Positions 8,489 to 17,378 of a stretch of DNA of 64,000 nt are shown one piece after another (position 1 is the stretch's first letter; each line of letters begins with the position of its first letter). Below the pieces are notes generated by a model that did not search any database, was not told where the DNA came from, and saw only the letters and a program-made list of their open reading frames with translations. The position numbers and the translations under genes were made by a program. Location: positions 248,001 through 312,000 of the forward strand of contig JAOPKD010000002.1 in the NCBI GenBank assembly GCA_025517565.1. The letters are read 5' to 3'. Source of the stretch: Halapricum hydrolyticum. Lineage in GTDB: Archaea; Halobacteriota; Halobacteria; Halobacteriales; Haloarculaceae.

Positions 8489-9364
8489 TCAGAGTACGGC
8501 ACCGAGGTACAGCGAGACGACGAGGAAGACCCACACCAGATCGACGAAGTGCCAGTACATCGAGACGGTACTGACAGATGTGTGACGATCCGGGGTGTAC
8601 TGACCCATGAGACTCCTGGCGAAGATGATACCGAGCAGGATCGCACCCAGCGAGACGTGTGCGCCGTGGAGACCGGTCAGCCCGTAGAAGGCGCTGTTGA
8701 ACGCCCCGCCCTGGATCGTGAAGCCCTCGTGGACGATGAACTCGTAGTACTCGTATGCCTGTCCGGCGATGAAGACGACCCCGAGCAGGAGCGTGAGCCC
8801 GAGCAGACGGACGTACCGCTGACGGTTGCCGTTCCGGAGTGCGACGTGCGAGAAGTGCAGCGTCACACTGCTCGTCAGCAAGATCGCGGTGTTGATCAGC
8901 ACTAAACTACCGAGCAGTTCTGGGAACCCGTCAGTACTCCAGGCGCCCGACCGGATGAAGAAGTAGTAGACGAAGCCGGCACCGAAGGTGGCGATCTCCG
9001 AGCCGAGAAACAGGACCATCCCGAACCGGAGTGAGCTGCTGCTTCGCTGCTCGGTCCCGTGTTCCCAGTAGGTGGCCACGAACGCGTGATACAGCCAGCC
9101 GTAGATCCCCGCGAGCAACAGCAGGACGCTCGCCGCGAGGACGCCACCCGCAGCGACCCGCAGCGTGACCGCCTGTTCACCGACGGTCGTCAGCGTCGGG
9201 TTCGAACTGCTGCTCCAGATCACGAGCGCCACGCCGATGTAAATCAGCGCCCCGCCGACGGCCGTGACGAACGGCCACCAGCTGGCCTCACCGAACCCAC
9301 GGGGCCAGTCCTCGACTGCCGGAAGGTGATGTCCCCCGTGGTCCTCTGAATCTGCGGTACTCAT
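8489..9364 (-). CDS. coxC: Cytochrome c oxidase subunit III (heme-copper oxidase)
   Basis: A 291-aa membrane protein of the heme-copper oxidase subunit III family, part of the terminal oxidase in the cytoplasmic membrane. About seven transmembrane segments are visible. Family stretches include WPFVTAVGGALIYIGVALVI near residue 30, LFLGSEIATFGAGFVYYFF near 140, and the C-terminal GLTGLHGAHVSLGAILLG and SMYWHFVDLVWVFL segments near 232 and 270. The start is taken at MSTADSEDHGGHH; a Met two codons upstream is possible. Subunits I and II are not adjacent, so this is a detached subunit gene. It is divergent from the membrane protein at 9473. Confidence 0.92.
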   Translation of the reverse strand: MSTADSEDHGGHHLPAVEDWPRGFGEASWWPFVTAVGGALIYIGVALVIWSSSSNPTLTTVGEQAVTLRVAAGGVLAASVLLLLAGIYGWLYHAFVATYWEHGTEQRSSSSLRFGMVLFLGSEIATFGAGFVYYFFIRSGAWSTDGFPELLGSLVLINTAILLTSSVTLHFSHVALRNGNRQRYVRLLGLTLLLGVVFIAGQAYEYYEFIVHEGFTIQGGAFNSAFYGLTGLHGAHVSLGAILLGIIFARSLMGQYTPDRHTSVSTVSMYWHFVDLVWVFLVVSLYLGAVL

Positions 9365-9472
9365 ACCCACCCGTAGCGGGCCGGATACTAAAAATCCCCC
9401 TGAATACGGGGGTGTTTGCTTATAATTTGGTCCGGAAGCTATTCATCGACGGGGCTCGCAAGCGTGACGTAC

Positions 9473-10858
9473 ATGGGCGGTCGTCGGTCCTGGCGTCGTT
9501 ACGGTCGAGTTGCCGGCCTTCTCGCAGTGCTGGCGGTAGCCACCGACACGGTCGGAGCACACGGCGCAGCCCTGAGCGACGGCGGCCGCGAGGCCGTCGC
9601 CGTTCCGACCTGGCTGTTTCTGGTGACCGGGGGCGCGGCGATCGGTGCGTCGTTCCTGCTCGCGTCGTTGGTCACCGACCGTACGCTCATCGCCGCGATC
9701 CACGACTGGCGACGACACGTTCCGGTCCCGGCCGAGTGGCTTCTGCGGTCGCTGCTCTCCCTGCTCGGCGTCGCCGGATTGCTCTGGGTGTTCGTGGTCG
9801 GCGTCGCCGGCCCACAGCGGGGCACTGCCAACGCAGCGGTCCTGCTGGTGTGGGTCGGCTGGTGGGCCGGTTTCACGATGTCGACGTATCTCGTCGGCTC
9901 GGTCTGGCCGGTCCTCAACCCCTGGCGGACGCTCACGGATCTCCTTCCGTCGCTGAAGCGATCGTATCCCGACCGGCTGGGCGCGTGGCCGAGCGTCGTC
10001 GGCCTGCTGGCACTGATCTGGATCGAGGTCGTCAGCCCGGTCGCCGACGACCCGCGAACACTTGTGACCGTCGTCGTCGGATACACGGCCGTCACGTTCG
10101 CGGGCGCGGTCGCCTACGGCCCGGGCAAGTGGTTCGAGACTGTCGACCCGATCGCGCGCGTCTTCCGGTACTACGGCCGGCTCGCACCGCTGGCTCGCGA
10201 GGGCGGTTCGATTCGGCTTCGTTTGCCCGGCACTGCGCTCGCCGAGACCCGACTCGTTGACGGGTTCGACGAGGTCGGGTTCGTCATCGCGCTGGTGTGG
10301 GCGACGACCTACGACGGGTTCGTCGCGACACCTGCCTGGGAGTCGGTCGCGGGCCCGATCGTCGAGGCGGGCGTCCCGTCGCTGGTACTGTATCTCGTCG
10401 TGCTCGCGTCCGGCTATCTGCTGTTCGTCGCTGTATACGTGATCGGGACGCGCTACAGCCGGCGGCTCGCCGGAACCTATCTCGCGACGCCGACGCTCGC
10501 CCGCCGGTTCGCTCCGCCGCTGCTCGCGATCGCTGCCGGGTATCACCTCGCGCACTACCTTGAGTACTTCCTGTCACTGGCGCCGTCACTGGTCACGACC
10601 GCCGCGACGCCGCTGACGCTCCGCGAGACTGTGCCAGTGCTCGTGCTCCCCGGGTGGTTCGACGCCGTCGCGCTCGCGAGCGTACTTCTCGGTCACGTGC
10701 TGGCCATCTGGACTGCCCACGCGGTCGCGTTCGATAGCTTCCCCGGGCGCTTACAGGCGATCCGCAGCCAGTACCCCTACACGCTCGTCATGGTCCTGTA
10801 CACGATGTCGAGCCTGTTCATCGTCTCGCAGCCGACCATCGAACCACCGTTCCTCTAA
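9473..10858 (+). CDS. Polytopic membrane protein of unknown function
   Basis: A 461-aa protein with about ten to eleven hydrophobic segments. It begins MGGRRSWRRYGRVAGLLAV, which could be a signal anchor. No catalytic motif is recognised. The conserved-looking soluble patch VWPVLNPWRTLTDLLP (about residue 143) and repeated aromatic and charged loops suggest a haloarchaeal membrane family. It is divergent from coxC, with an A/T-rich ttataattt stretch at 9420-9428, and is followed after two bases by the zinc-finger membrane protein, so the two are likely co-transcribed. The location next to coxC suggests, but does not show, a role linked to respiration. Confidence 0.7.
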   Translation: MGGRRSWRRYGRVAGLLAVLAVATDTVGAHGAALSDGGREAVAVPTWLFLVTGGAAIGASFLLASLVTDRTLIAAIHDWRRHVPVPAEWLLRSLLSLLGVAGLLWVFVVGVAGPQRGTANAAVLLVWVGWWAGFTMSTYLVGSVWPVLNPWRTLTDLLPSLKRSYPDRLGAWPSVVGLLALIWIEVVSPVADDPRTLVTVVVGYTAVTFAGAVAYGPGKWFETVDPIARVFRYYGRLAPLAREGGSIRLRLPGTALAETRLVDGFDEVGFVIALVWATTYDGFVATPAWESVAGPIVEAGVPSLVLYLVVLASGYLLFVAVYVIGTRYSRRLAGTYLATPTLARRFAPPLLAIAAGYHLAHYLEYFLSLAPSLVTTAATPLTLRETVPVLVLPGWFDAVALASVLLGHVLAIWTAHAVAFDSFPGRLQAIRSQYPYTLVMVLYTMSSLFIVSQPTIEPPFL

Positions 10859-10860
10859 GC

Positions 10861-11124
10861 ATGACCAGTGAAACCTACGACATCCCGCCCGGCGAACCGG
10901 TCTACGAGTGTCCCTACTGCGGACGCCCGTTCCCGGAGGAGCGGTTGCTCGCGTTACACCGCGGGCTCGACCACCTCGACCGTCTCGACGACGAGGAGCG
11001 GAGTGCTTTCGAATCCGCCTACGAGGCCGAAGCCGAGCCACTCAAGCGATACCGGATCGCCGCTGTCGGTGTGCTCGTGGTGCTGTACTTCGGATTGTTG
11101 ATGGCCTTCGCGCTGCTCGGGTGA
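10861..11124 (+). CDS. Small C2H2-like zinc-finger protein with C-terminal TM (DUF7410-like)
   Basis: An 87-aa protein with a single zinc-finger motif, C-x2-C-x12-H-x4-H, starting at CPYCGRPFPEERLLALH near residue 18. A charged helix follows, then one transmembrane segment near residues 64-85 (VGVLVVLYFGLLMAFALLG). It follows the large membrane protein with a two-base gap and so is probably its partner. The function is unknown; a membrane-tethered zinc finger could be an assembly or scaffold protein. Its TGA stop directly abuts the TAA of the convergent glutathione transferase gene, leaving no untranslated gap between the two. Confidence 0.75.
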   Translation: MTSETYDIPPGEPVYECPYCGRPFPEERLLALHRGLDHLDRLDDEERSAFESAYEAEAEPLKRYRIAAVGVLVVLYFGLLMAFALLG

Positions 11125-12180
11125 TTACCGGTTCACTGCGGCACGCAGATCGTCCGGCAGTCCACCCGGTAGTTCGTCCCGGTCGTGGGGCTTCTCGAAG
11201 TCCGAATCGGGCCCTTTCGGAACGATTCGCTTCGGGCTGACCTCGGGATGGGTCGTGTAGTAGTGCTCTTTGATGTGGTCCATATGTACCGTCTCGGCGA
11301 CGCCCGCTTCACTCCGCGTTCGCCCGTCCGGCGTCCCCTCGCTCCGCTCGGCGACGCCCGTCTGATAGACATCCCGAAGATACGGCCAGAGATTGTCGTA
11401 CTCGCGGATCAACCGGTGGTTACACATGAAGTGCGTGTGATAGACCTCGTCGAAACGAACGAGCGTCGTGAACATCGCGATGTCGGCTTCGGTCAGTCGG
11501 TCGCCGGCGAGATAGCGCTGGTCGGAAAGCACCGAATCCCAGTGGTCGAGCGCGTCGAACAACTCCTCGACAGCCCTGTCGTAGGCCGCCTGTGAATCGG
11601 CGAACCCGGTACGATAGACGCCGTTGTTGATCGGCTCGTAGATCGCCTCGATGATCCTATCGACCTCCTCGCGGTAGCCCTCGGGATAGAGGTCGACGTC
11701 GCGGTCGGCGACGTCGCCGAATTCGGTACCGAGCATCCGCATGATCTCCTTGGACTCGTTGTTGACGATCGTCTCTTCCTGTTTGTCCCAGAGCACGGGG
11801 ACCGTCACCCGGCCGGTCATCTCGGGGTCGGCCATCATGTAGATCTCTCGGAGGAAGTCCGCCCCGTTGACCGTGTCCGGCGTGCAGCCGTCTTTTTCGG
11901 GCGTGAACTGCCAGCCGTCCTCCCCGCGATAAGGGTCGACCACGTCGACGCTGATGGCGTCTTCGAGTCCGAGCAGTTTCCGCGCGATCAGCGTCCGGTG
12001 AGCCCACGGGCAGGCATACGAGACGTACAGGTGATACCGCCCGGCCTCCGGCTGGAAACGCGCGTCCGGGCTGTCCTCGATCCAGTCGCGAAACGCCGTC
12101 TCCTGGCGCTCGAACTCGCCTTGCTCGTTGGTCGTCCGGTAGACGTCAGTCCGCCACTCGCCGTCGACGAGCATGTTCAT
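11125..12180 (-). CDS. Glutathionyl-hydroquinone reductase-like GST (Ecm4/YqjG family)
   Basis: A 351-aa omega-like glutathione transferase. The thioredoxin-fold N-terminal half has the catalytic Cys motif [11 protein letters not shown] near residue 58; the helical C-terminal domain includes [19 protein letters not shown] near 240. Family members remove thiol adducts from quinones; haloarchaea use gamma-glutamylcysteine rather than glutathione, so the physiological thiol is inferred. The gene carries an 18-residue in-frame insertion ([18 protein letters not shown]) just before the conserved [16 protein letters not shown] stretch, flanked at DNA level by 14-bp direct repeats. The start is at MNMLVDGEW; Met and Val codons upstream lack similarity. 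Confidence 0.88.
   Translation of the reverse strand: MNMLVDGEWRTDVYRTTNEQGEFERQETAFRDWIEDSPDARFQPEAGRYHLYVSYACPWAHRTLIARKLLGLEDAISVDVVDPYRGEDGWQFTPEKDGCTPDTVNGADFLREIYMMADPEMTGRVTVPVLWDKQEETIVNNESKEIMRMLGTEFGDVADRDVDLYPEGYREEVDRIIEAIYEPINNGVYRTGFADSQAAYDRAVEELFDALDHWDSVLSDQRYLAGDRLTEADIAMFTTLVRFDEVYHTHFMCNHRLIREYDNLWPYLRDVYQTGVAERSEGTPDGRTRSEAGVAETVHMDHIKEHYYTTHPEVSPKRIVPKGPDSDFEKPHDRDELPGGLPDDLRAAVNR
11293..11360 (-). repeat. 54-bp in-frame insertion with flanking 14-bp direct repeats
   Basis: CTCGGCGACGCCCG occurs at 11293-11306 and again at 11347-11360, exactly 54 bp apart. The inserted DNA contains a hairpin (11330-11358) whose loop on the coding strand is GAGCGGAGCGA, plus a GAACGCGGAGTGA motif. 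These are the same loop motifs as in the smc-scpA hairpin array. Confidence 0.7.
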
Positions 12181-12238
12181 CGTGACCCTCGATACGGTTC
12201 CCATCCTGAAAAGCGGGCCAGTGACGCCGGTGTTACCG

Positions 12239-12311
12239 ATACTGGTGGGTATAAAAGATATTCGGCACGCCGTCGCGCCGAATCAGTTCGAAATGGTATA
12301 GCCACCAGTAT
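12239..12311 (-). mobile_element. MITE-like palindromic element, copy A
   Basis: A 73-bp element bounded by perfect 10-bp inverted repeats ATACTGGTGG / CCACCAGTAT, extendable to 14 of 15 bp. An inner inverted repeat ATTCGGC / GCCGAAT lies at the centre. Read on the minus strand, its 40-bp core (from TTTCGAA to ATCTTT) matches copy B at 60459-60537 at 36 of 40 positions. It has no coding capacity. It lies between the start of the GST gene and the rpl10e promoter. Confidence 0.7.
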
Positions 12312-12417
12312 GAGTCCGCGTTCGCGTGTCTCTATCTCTGTGATAGTGACACACAGTATTCGTCGGCGTTCGAAGCCCTTATCCCGACGCTGGGCCACGT
12401 ATTCGCCAAGAGTACCT

Positions 12418-12948
12418 ATGTCGGACAAACCAGCCTCGATGTACCGAGACATCGACAAGCCGTCGTACACTCGCCGTGAGTACATCACTGGCATCCCCGG
12501 TTCGAAGATCGCACAGCACCAGATGGGCGACAGGAACACGGAGCCCGAAGACTACCCCGTCCAGATCAGCCTCATCGTCGAAGAAGAAGTCCAGCTCCGC
12601 CACGGCTCGATGGAGGCCGCCCGCCTGTCGGCCAACCGCCACCTGATCAAGGAACTCGGCGAGGGCAACTACAAGATGGTCCTCCGGAAGTTCCCCCACC
12701 AGGTCATCCGCGAGAACAAGCAGGCGACCGGTGCCGGGGCCGACCGTGTTTCCGACGGCATGCGCCAGGCCTTCGGGAAGATCGTCGGCACTGCCGCCCG
12801 GATCCAGAAGGGCGAGCGCCTGTTCACCGCCTACTGTGACGTCGACCAGGCTGCAGCCGTCAAGGAAGCCTACCGCCGTGCCTACAACAAGATCACCCCG
12901 CCGTGCCGGATCAAGGTCGAACGCGGCGAAGAGCTGCTTATCGCCTAA
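12418..12948 (+). CDS. rpl10e: 50S ribosomal protein L16/L10e
   Basis: A 176-aa ribosomal protein of the archaeal L10e (bacterial L16-equivalent) family in the large subunit near the A-site tRNA elbow. Family stretches are [20 protein letters not shown] at residue 8, the [20 protein letters not shown] segment near 79 and the central [15 protein letters not shown]. Length matches the family. The start is the ATG at 12418; the longer open frame upstream is not similar to anything expected. A TATA-like stretch (cccttatcc, about 12376-12384) precedes it. Monocistronic as seen. Confidence 0.97.
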   Translation: MSDKPASMYRDIDKPSYTRREYITGIPGSKIAQHQMGDRNTEPEDYPVQISLIVEEEVQLRHGSMEAARLSANRHLIKELGEGNYKMVLRKFPHQVIRENKQATGAGADRVSDGMRQAFGKIVGTAARIQKGERLFTAYCDVDQAAAVKEAYRRAYNKITPPCRIKVERGEELLIA

Positions 12949-12949
12949 G

Positions 12950-12974
12950 TGAACCGCTGGCGCGGTTCACTCGC
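12950..12974 (+). terminator. Stem-loop directly after rpl10e
   Basis: GTGAACCGC and GCGGTTCAC form a 9-bp stem with a 4-base loop starting three bases after the stop codon. No long T run follows immediately, so it may stabilise the 3' end or help termination. Confidence 0.5.
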
Positions 12975-13110
12975 CCCTAGTAGAATTCCACCAGGCCCGC
13001 GACGAGACTGCCAGCGGTTGCTGGCCGCTCGTAGGGGCAACGCCAGCGCCTTTTGCAGCCGCTCGCGAACTTTCGAGCGGCAGGCCTGCCTTTCCCCGTT
13101 TCGCGCGATG
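12975..13110. repeat. Cluster of small hairpins between rpl10e and aroA
   Basis: Besides the post-rpl10e stem-loop, inverted repeats are visible at GCCAGC..GCTGGC (about 13010-13025), GCCGCTCG..CGAGCGGC (about 13060-13083) and GTTTC..GAAAC (about 13098-13114). No protein gene or known RNA was recognised here. Confidence 0.45.
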
Positions 13111-13235
13111 AAACGCCCTCACGGCCACCGCTCGGTCACCGTACCGCACAGCCGCCGTACGGCCGACCGTTTTCTAACCACACCTCGAGCAGCGAGGTAG
13201 CAAATGGTTTGACCCGGGCCGCCGAGAGACTCCAT

Positions 13236-14519
13236 ATGGACGCAGACATCACCAAGTCGACAGTCAGCGGGACGGTCCAGGCCCCGCCGTCGAAGAGCTA
13301 CACGCACCGAGCGATCCTGGCAGCCGGCTACGCCGGAGGCGCGACCGTCCGCGATCCGCTCGTGAGCGCCGATACGAAGGCAACGATGCGCGCGGTGGAA
13401 GGCTACGGCGGCAGCGTCGAGCGCCACGACGATCACCTCGACGTGACGGGCTTCGACGGCCGCCCCGAAGTTCCCGACGACGTGATCGACTGTGCCAACA
13501 GCGGAACGACCATGCGCCTCGTGACGGCCACGGCCGCGCTCGGCGATGGACTGACCGTCCTCACCGGGGACGACTCGCTTCGCTCGCGACCGCAAGGCCC
13601 GCTGCTCGACGCCATCGACCAGCTCGATGGCCGCGCCGAGAGTACTCGCGGGAACGGCCAGGCCCCGCTGGTCGTCGGCGGTCCGATCGACGGCGGGCGC
13701 GTCTCGATCCCCGGCGACGTCTCCTCGCAGTACGTCACGGCCCTGCTGATGGCCGGCGCCGTCACCGAAGGGGGAATCGAGATCGACCTCAAAACCGAGC
13801 TCAAATCCGCGCCGTACGTCGACATCACGATCGAGGTCCTGGAGGCGTTCGGCGTCGACGCCGAGCAAACGGCCGACGGATTCGCCGTCGCGGGCGGCCA
13901 GTCCTACGATCCCGTCGACGGAGAGTACACCGTTCCGGGCGACTTCTCGTCGATTTCGTATCTGCTCGCGATGGGCGCGCTGGCCGCGCCGGACGGGTTG
14001 ACCGTTACCGGCGCCCACCCCAGCGCGCAGGGTGACTCCGCGATCGTCGACGTGCTCCAGCGGATGGGCGCCGATCTCACCTGGGACCGCGAGGCGGGCG
14101 AGATTCACGTCAGCCAGTCCGATCTCTCGGGTGTCGAGGTCAGCGTCGCGGATACGCCCGATCTGCTGCCGACGATCGCCGTCCTCGGCGCCGTCGCCGA
14201 CGGGACGACTACCATCGTCGACTGCGAACACGTCCGATACAAGGAGACCGACCGCGTCGCCGCGATGTCCGAGGCGCTCACCGCGATGGGGGCGTCAGTC
14301 GAAGAAGAACACGACACGCTGACGATCCACGGCGGGGACAGCGATCTCGACGGCACGACCGTCGATGGGCGGGCCGATCACCGGATCATCATGTCGCTGT
14401 CAGTCGCGGGACTCGTCGCTGACGGAACCACGACCGTCGAAGGGATCGAACACGTCGACGTGTCGTTCCCGAACTTCTTCGACGAACTCGAGACACTCGG
14501 TGCCGAGGTCAGCCGGTGA
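13236..14519 (+). CDS. aroA: 3-phosphoshikimate 1-carboxyvinyltransferase (EPSP synthase)
   Basis: A 427-aa cytoplasmic enzyme of the shikimate pathway that joins phosphoenolpyruvate to shikimate-3-phosphate. Family motifs include the N-terminal [18 protein letters not shown] (residues 16-33), [18 protein letters not shown] near 85, and the C-terminal [13 protein letters not shown] and [14 protein letters not shown] near 335 and 383. Length is standard for the family. The start is the ATG at 13236 (MDADITKS); the open frame upstream is not conserved-looking. No other aromatic pathway gene is adjacent. It converges on the HTH regulator gene with about 20 bp between the stops. Confidence 0.95.
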   Translation: MDADITKSTVSGTVQAPPSKSYTHRAILAAGYAGGATVRDPLVSADTKATMRAVEGYGGSVERHDDHLDVTGFDGRPEVPDDVIDCANSGTTMRLVTATAALGDGLTVLTGDDSLRSRPQGPLLDAIDQLDGRAESTRGNGQAPLVVGGPIDGGRVSIPGDVSSQYVTALLMAGAVTEGGIEIDLKTELKSAPYVDITIEVLEAFGVDAEQTADGFAVAGGQSYDPVDGEYTVPGDFSSISYLLAMGALAAPDGLTVTGAHPSAQGDSAIVDVLQRMGADLTWDREAGEIHVSQSDLSGVEVSVADTPDLLPTIAVLGAVADGTTTIVDCEHVRYKETDRVAAMSEALTAMGASVEEEHDTLTIHGGDSDLDGTTVDGRADHRIIMSLSVAGLVADGTTTVEGIEHVDVSFPNFFDELETLGAEVSR

Positions 14520-14539
14520 GGTCCGGCCGCGATCGCCGA

Positions 14540-15073
14540 TCAGTGCTCCGGCTCTTCAGCCGGGGCGAGCATGTCGTCAATCGTCAGGATGAGGCTGTTT
14601 CCGGTGTCGTCTTTCCCCTCGATCGTCCCGACGATCTGCAATTTCGACAGCGGGGTCGGTCCGACGGTGATCGTGTCCCCCTCGTCGAACTCGCCGATCG
14701 ATCCCTGAAGCTTGATCTCTGCACGACACTTCTCTGGGTGGTGGACGCTCGTCAGGTTGATCGCCTCGACGTTGGAGTGTTCGACTTTCTTCCCCTCGTG
14801 AAACAACGGGACTTCCGCTGGCTGATCCATCTCCTGGATCTGTAACGCGTCATAAGCGTTCGCTGTCGGCTTGTATCCGCCCTTCGGCCCCGGCACGCCC
14901 TCGACCAACTGGAGAGCTTTGAGACTCTGCATCTGGTTTCTGATGGTCCCCGGATTCCGGTCGACCTTCTCGGCGATGTCTTCTCCCTTTACCGCGCTCT
15001 CTCGCTCCCGGTAGAGATTGACGAGTTCCTGGAGAATGTTCTTCTGGCTGGGCGTCAATTCGATCGATGACAT
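14540..15073 (-). CDS. HTH regulator with C-terminal ligand-type domain, paralogue 1
   Basis: A 177-aa predicted transcription factor. Residues 1-65 form a winged helix-turn-helix ([37 protein letters not shown]); a glycine turn follows ([15 protein letters not shown]), then a beta-rich C-terminal domain ([19 protein letters not shown]). It is closely similar throughout to the product of 61664-62200, so the two are in-window paralogues with nearly identical recognition helices. Target genes and ligand are unknown. The start is at MSSIELTPSQ; the upstream frame is Gly/Ala-rich and not shared with the paralogue. It is convergent with aroA. Confidence 0.8.
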   Translation of the reverse strand: MSSIELTPSQKNILQELVNLYRERESAVKGEDIAEKVDRNPGTIRNQMQSLKALQLVEGVPGPKGGYKPTANAYDALQIQEMDQPAEVPLFHEGKKVEHSNVEAINLTSVHHPEKCRAEIKLQGSIGEFDEGDTITVGPTPLSKLQIVGTIEGKDDTGNSLILTIDDMLAPAEEPEH

Positions 15074-15144
15074 TACCGGTTTTTCGTTACAAAACGCCTT
15101 AAAGCCCCCGGTGGCGTGGATCGATCGTGCCACGACGAGGCGGA

Positions 15145-17244
15145 TTACTCGTCGGTGTCGTCACTCACCGGCTGGTCTGCCGGCTCGGAACTCTCACTCA
15201 CCGGCTGATCTGCCGGCTTGGAACTCTCACTCCCCGGCTGATCTGCCGGCTCGGAACTCTCACTCCCCGGCTGATCTGCCGGCTCGGAACTCTCACTCAC
15301 CGGCTGATCTGCCGGCTCGGCAGGAGACGACCCCTCTCTGAGGATATCCTCGGGCGGATTCCGACCGAAATGGAGCCATCCGGCAACACCGGTCAGCGTC
15401 GCCAGTACGCCAGCCCCAATCGGAATCAATCCGTCATCCGTCGACGCACTCGAATCCGCGTTCTGAGACCCATTGCCGCCACTCCCTGGCGGCGACGGCG
15501 TTTGCGTCGGTGTTGGATCCGGTGTTGGCGTGGGTGTTGGATCCGGTGTTGGCGTGGGTGTTGGATCCGGGGTCGGTGTCGGCTCTGGGGTCGGCGTGGA
15601 TTCGGTCACGGTGATCGTTTGCCGAATCACATCTTCCGTGCCGGTGTCATCTCGGACCGTCAGCTGAATGGAATATTCACCGGGATTGTCGAACGTGTGA
15701 TCGACGACCTCGCCAGCTTTCCCTTCCGCTCCAATGATCCAGTTATAACGGGTGATCTCACCATCAGGGTCGTTCGACCCCGCTGCGCTGAACGTGACAG
15801 TCTCGCCCGGGTTCGGTGACGACGGAGTATACTCGATGACCGCCGTCGGCGGCCGGTTGGCAACTGGGACCGATTTCGTCACCGTGTCTGTCAGCCCGCC
15901 CTCGCTCTCGACTGTCAACGCCACCTCGTAGGTGCCACGCGTGTCGAACGTGGTCTCGACGATTGGTCCCGTCGCTTGCTCGCCGTCGATCGACCACTCG
16001 TACGACGAGACCAGGCTGTCCGGCCCCGACGCCGACGCGTCGAAGGTGATCGTCTCGAGGGTCTTCGGCGAGGCCGGTTCGAACTCGAACGCCGCCGAGA
16101 CGTACTCCGAGAACGCGGCGACGTTGTCACGCGTGCGGACGTACAGCCGCCCGTTCGCTGCGGACGGTGCGGAGAGCACTGGCGATCCCGCGTCTGCCGT
16201 GTACAGTTCGGTTCCGTCGGTCGCATCGAACGCGTAGATGGTCCCGGCGTCCGTCCCGACGAAGACGACACCCGAAGCCACGATCGGCGTCGTCCCGGTG
16301 CCGTCAACGCTCGCAGTCCAGCGCTCGCTCCCGTCTTCCGGGTCGAGTGCGTGCAGCGTCCCGTCCGAATCGGGGACGTACACCGTCCCGTCCGCGGCGG
16401 CCGGCGACACGTCGACCGGCACGCCGAGGTCGCGCGACCAGTGACTCTCTTCGTTGCGGATCGCGTGGAGCACGCCAGCGGCGTCGGCGACGTATATGGT
16501 CTCGTCGCCGACGACGACGGCCGATCGGATCGGATCGTCGCTGACGTTGACCTTCCACAGATCGGTCCCGTCGGCCGCGTCCACCGCGTACACCCGACCG
16601 AAATCGTTCCCGACGTAGACGACTCCTCCGGCCACTGCCGGCGACGATCGGATCGGTGCCCAGGTCCGGGACGTCCATACTTCGTCCCCGCTGGTCGCAT
16701 CTAAGGCATAGAGAGTTCCATTATTGCCACGGACTCCGGCATAGACGATCCCGTCGGCCACCACGGGCGATGTCTCGATGCGCTCGTCTGTACCGGCCGA
16801 GAGATAGGTCTGACTCTCGCTCCCATCGACAGACACCGCGCGGAGGTTGTTGTCGACACCGACGAAGACCGTTCCGTCTGCCACAGCAGGCGTCGAACCG
16901 ACAGCGTACTCCGCTCGCTCTTGCCACAGCTGTTCGCCGTCGTCAAGACTGATACCGTAGACGTCGTCACCGACAGTGACGAACAACCGCCCGTCCGCGA
17001 CGACCGGCTGGGATCCGCTCACGTCGCCGTCTTTGAATCGCCACTGACTGGCCGCGTTGACTTCGGGAACGTCGCTGGACGGTGCGTGGCCTGCGTTCGT
17101 TCCGTCGTATCCGAACTGCGGCCACGATCCGTCCGTCGCGCTCGCTGCACGTCTCGCGGACTCGCCCGCGAGGCCCACCCCCGCCGTGACTACGCCGAGT
17201 GCCTGCAGGTAGCGTCGGCGCGTCGATGACGCTCGCTCTGTCAT
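15145..17244 (-). CDS. Exported PQQ beta-propeller protein with two PKD domains
   Basis: A 699-aa secreted, membrane-anchored protein. A twin-arginine signal (STRRRYLQALGVVTAGVG) is at residues 6-25. Residues about 40-385 contain repeated PQQ-like propeller blades of the form VVADGxVYVG..AxDxxDGxxLW, which suggests an outer-surface protein scaffold rather than a dehydrogenase, since no quinone-site residues were identified. Two PKD domains follow (about 390-470 and 473-555), then a Thr-Pro-Asp/Glu stalk, one TM helix near 612-632 and a tail of five 11-residue repeats (SESSEPADQPx). It is divergent from nothing nearby; the NSS transporter gene lies upstream on the same strand. Confidence 0.85.
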   Translation of the reverse strand: MTERASSTRRRYLQALGVVTAGVGLAGESARRAASATDGSWPQFGYDGTNAGHAPSSDVPEVNAASQWRFKDGDVSGSQPVVADGRLFVTVGDDVYGISLDDGEQLWQERAEYAVGSTPAVADGTVFVGVDNNLRAVSVDGSESQTYLSAGTDERIETSPVVADGIVYAGVRGNNGTLYALDATSGDEVWTSRTWAPIRSSPAVAGGVVYVGNDFGRVYAVDAADGTDLWKVNVSDDPIRSAVVVGDETIYVADAAGVLHAIRNEESHWSRDLGVPVDVSPAAADGTVYVPDSDGTLHALDPEDGSERWTASVDGTGTTPIVASGVVFVGTDAGTIYAFDATDGTELYTADAGSPVLSAPSAANGRLYVRTRDNVAAFSEYVSAAFEFEPASPKTLETITFDASASGPDSLVSSYEWSIDGEQATGPIVETTFDTRGTYEVALTVESEGGLTDTVTKSVPVANRPPTAVIEYTPSSPNPGETVTFSAAGSNDPDGEITRYNWIIGAEGKAGEVVDHTFDNPGEYSIQLTVRDDTGTEDVIRQTITVTESTPTPEPTPTPDPTPTPTPDPTPTPTPDPTPTQTPSPPGSGGNGSQNADSSASTDDGLIPIGAGVLATLTGVAGWLHFGRNPPEDILREGSSPAEPADQPVSESSEPADQPGSESSEPADQPGSESSKPADQPVSESSEPADQPVSDDTDE
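15163..15320 (-). repeat. 33-bp coding tandem repeat in the PQQ/PKD protein tail
   Basis: Five direct copies start at 15163, 15196, 15229, 15262 and 15295 (the last incomplete). Each encodes an 11-residue unit of the type SESSEPADQPx. Differences between copies are single bases. Confidence 0.85.
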
Positions 17245-17378
17245 CGCATCACCTCCATAGTGTTCCGTCTCGCTGCATCCAGTGTTGCAGTCACGACCGC
17301 GAGCCAGCCGACCATGTGTATCTGCCTTTGGCTATCCAGAGTATGAAAACCATTCCATTGTGTTTCCCTCCCCGGCGG

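Noticed and set aside
12949..13200. 83-aa open frame after rpl10e
   Set aside because: Arg/Pro/Ser-rich translation of a hairpin-rich gap, atypical for haloarchaeal proteins.
15163..15320. CRISPR or satellite array
   Set aside because: Repeats are in frame inside a protein gene and encode a regular 11-residue unit.
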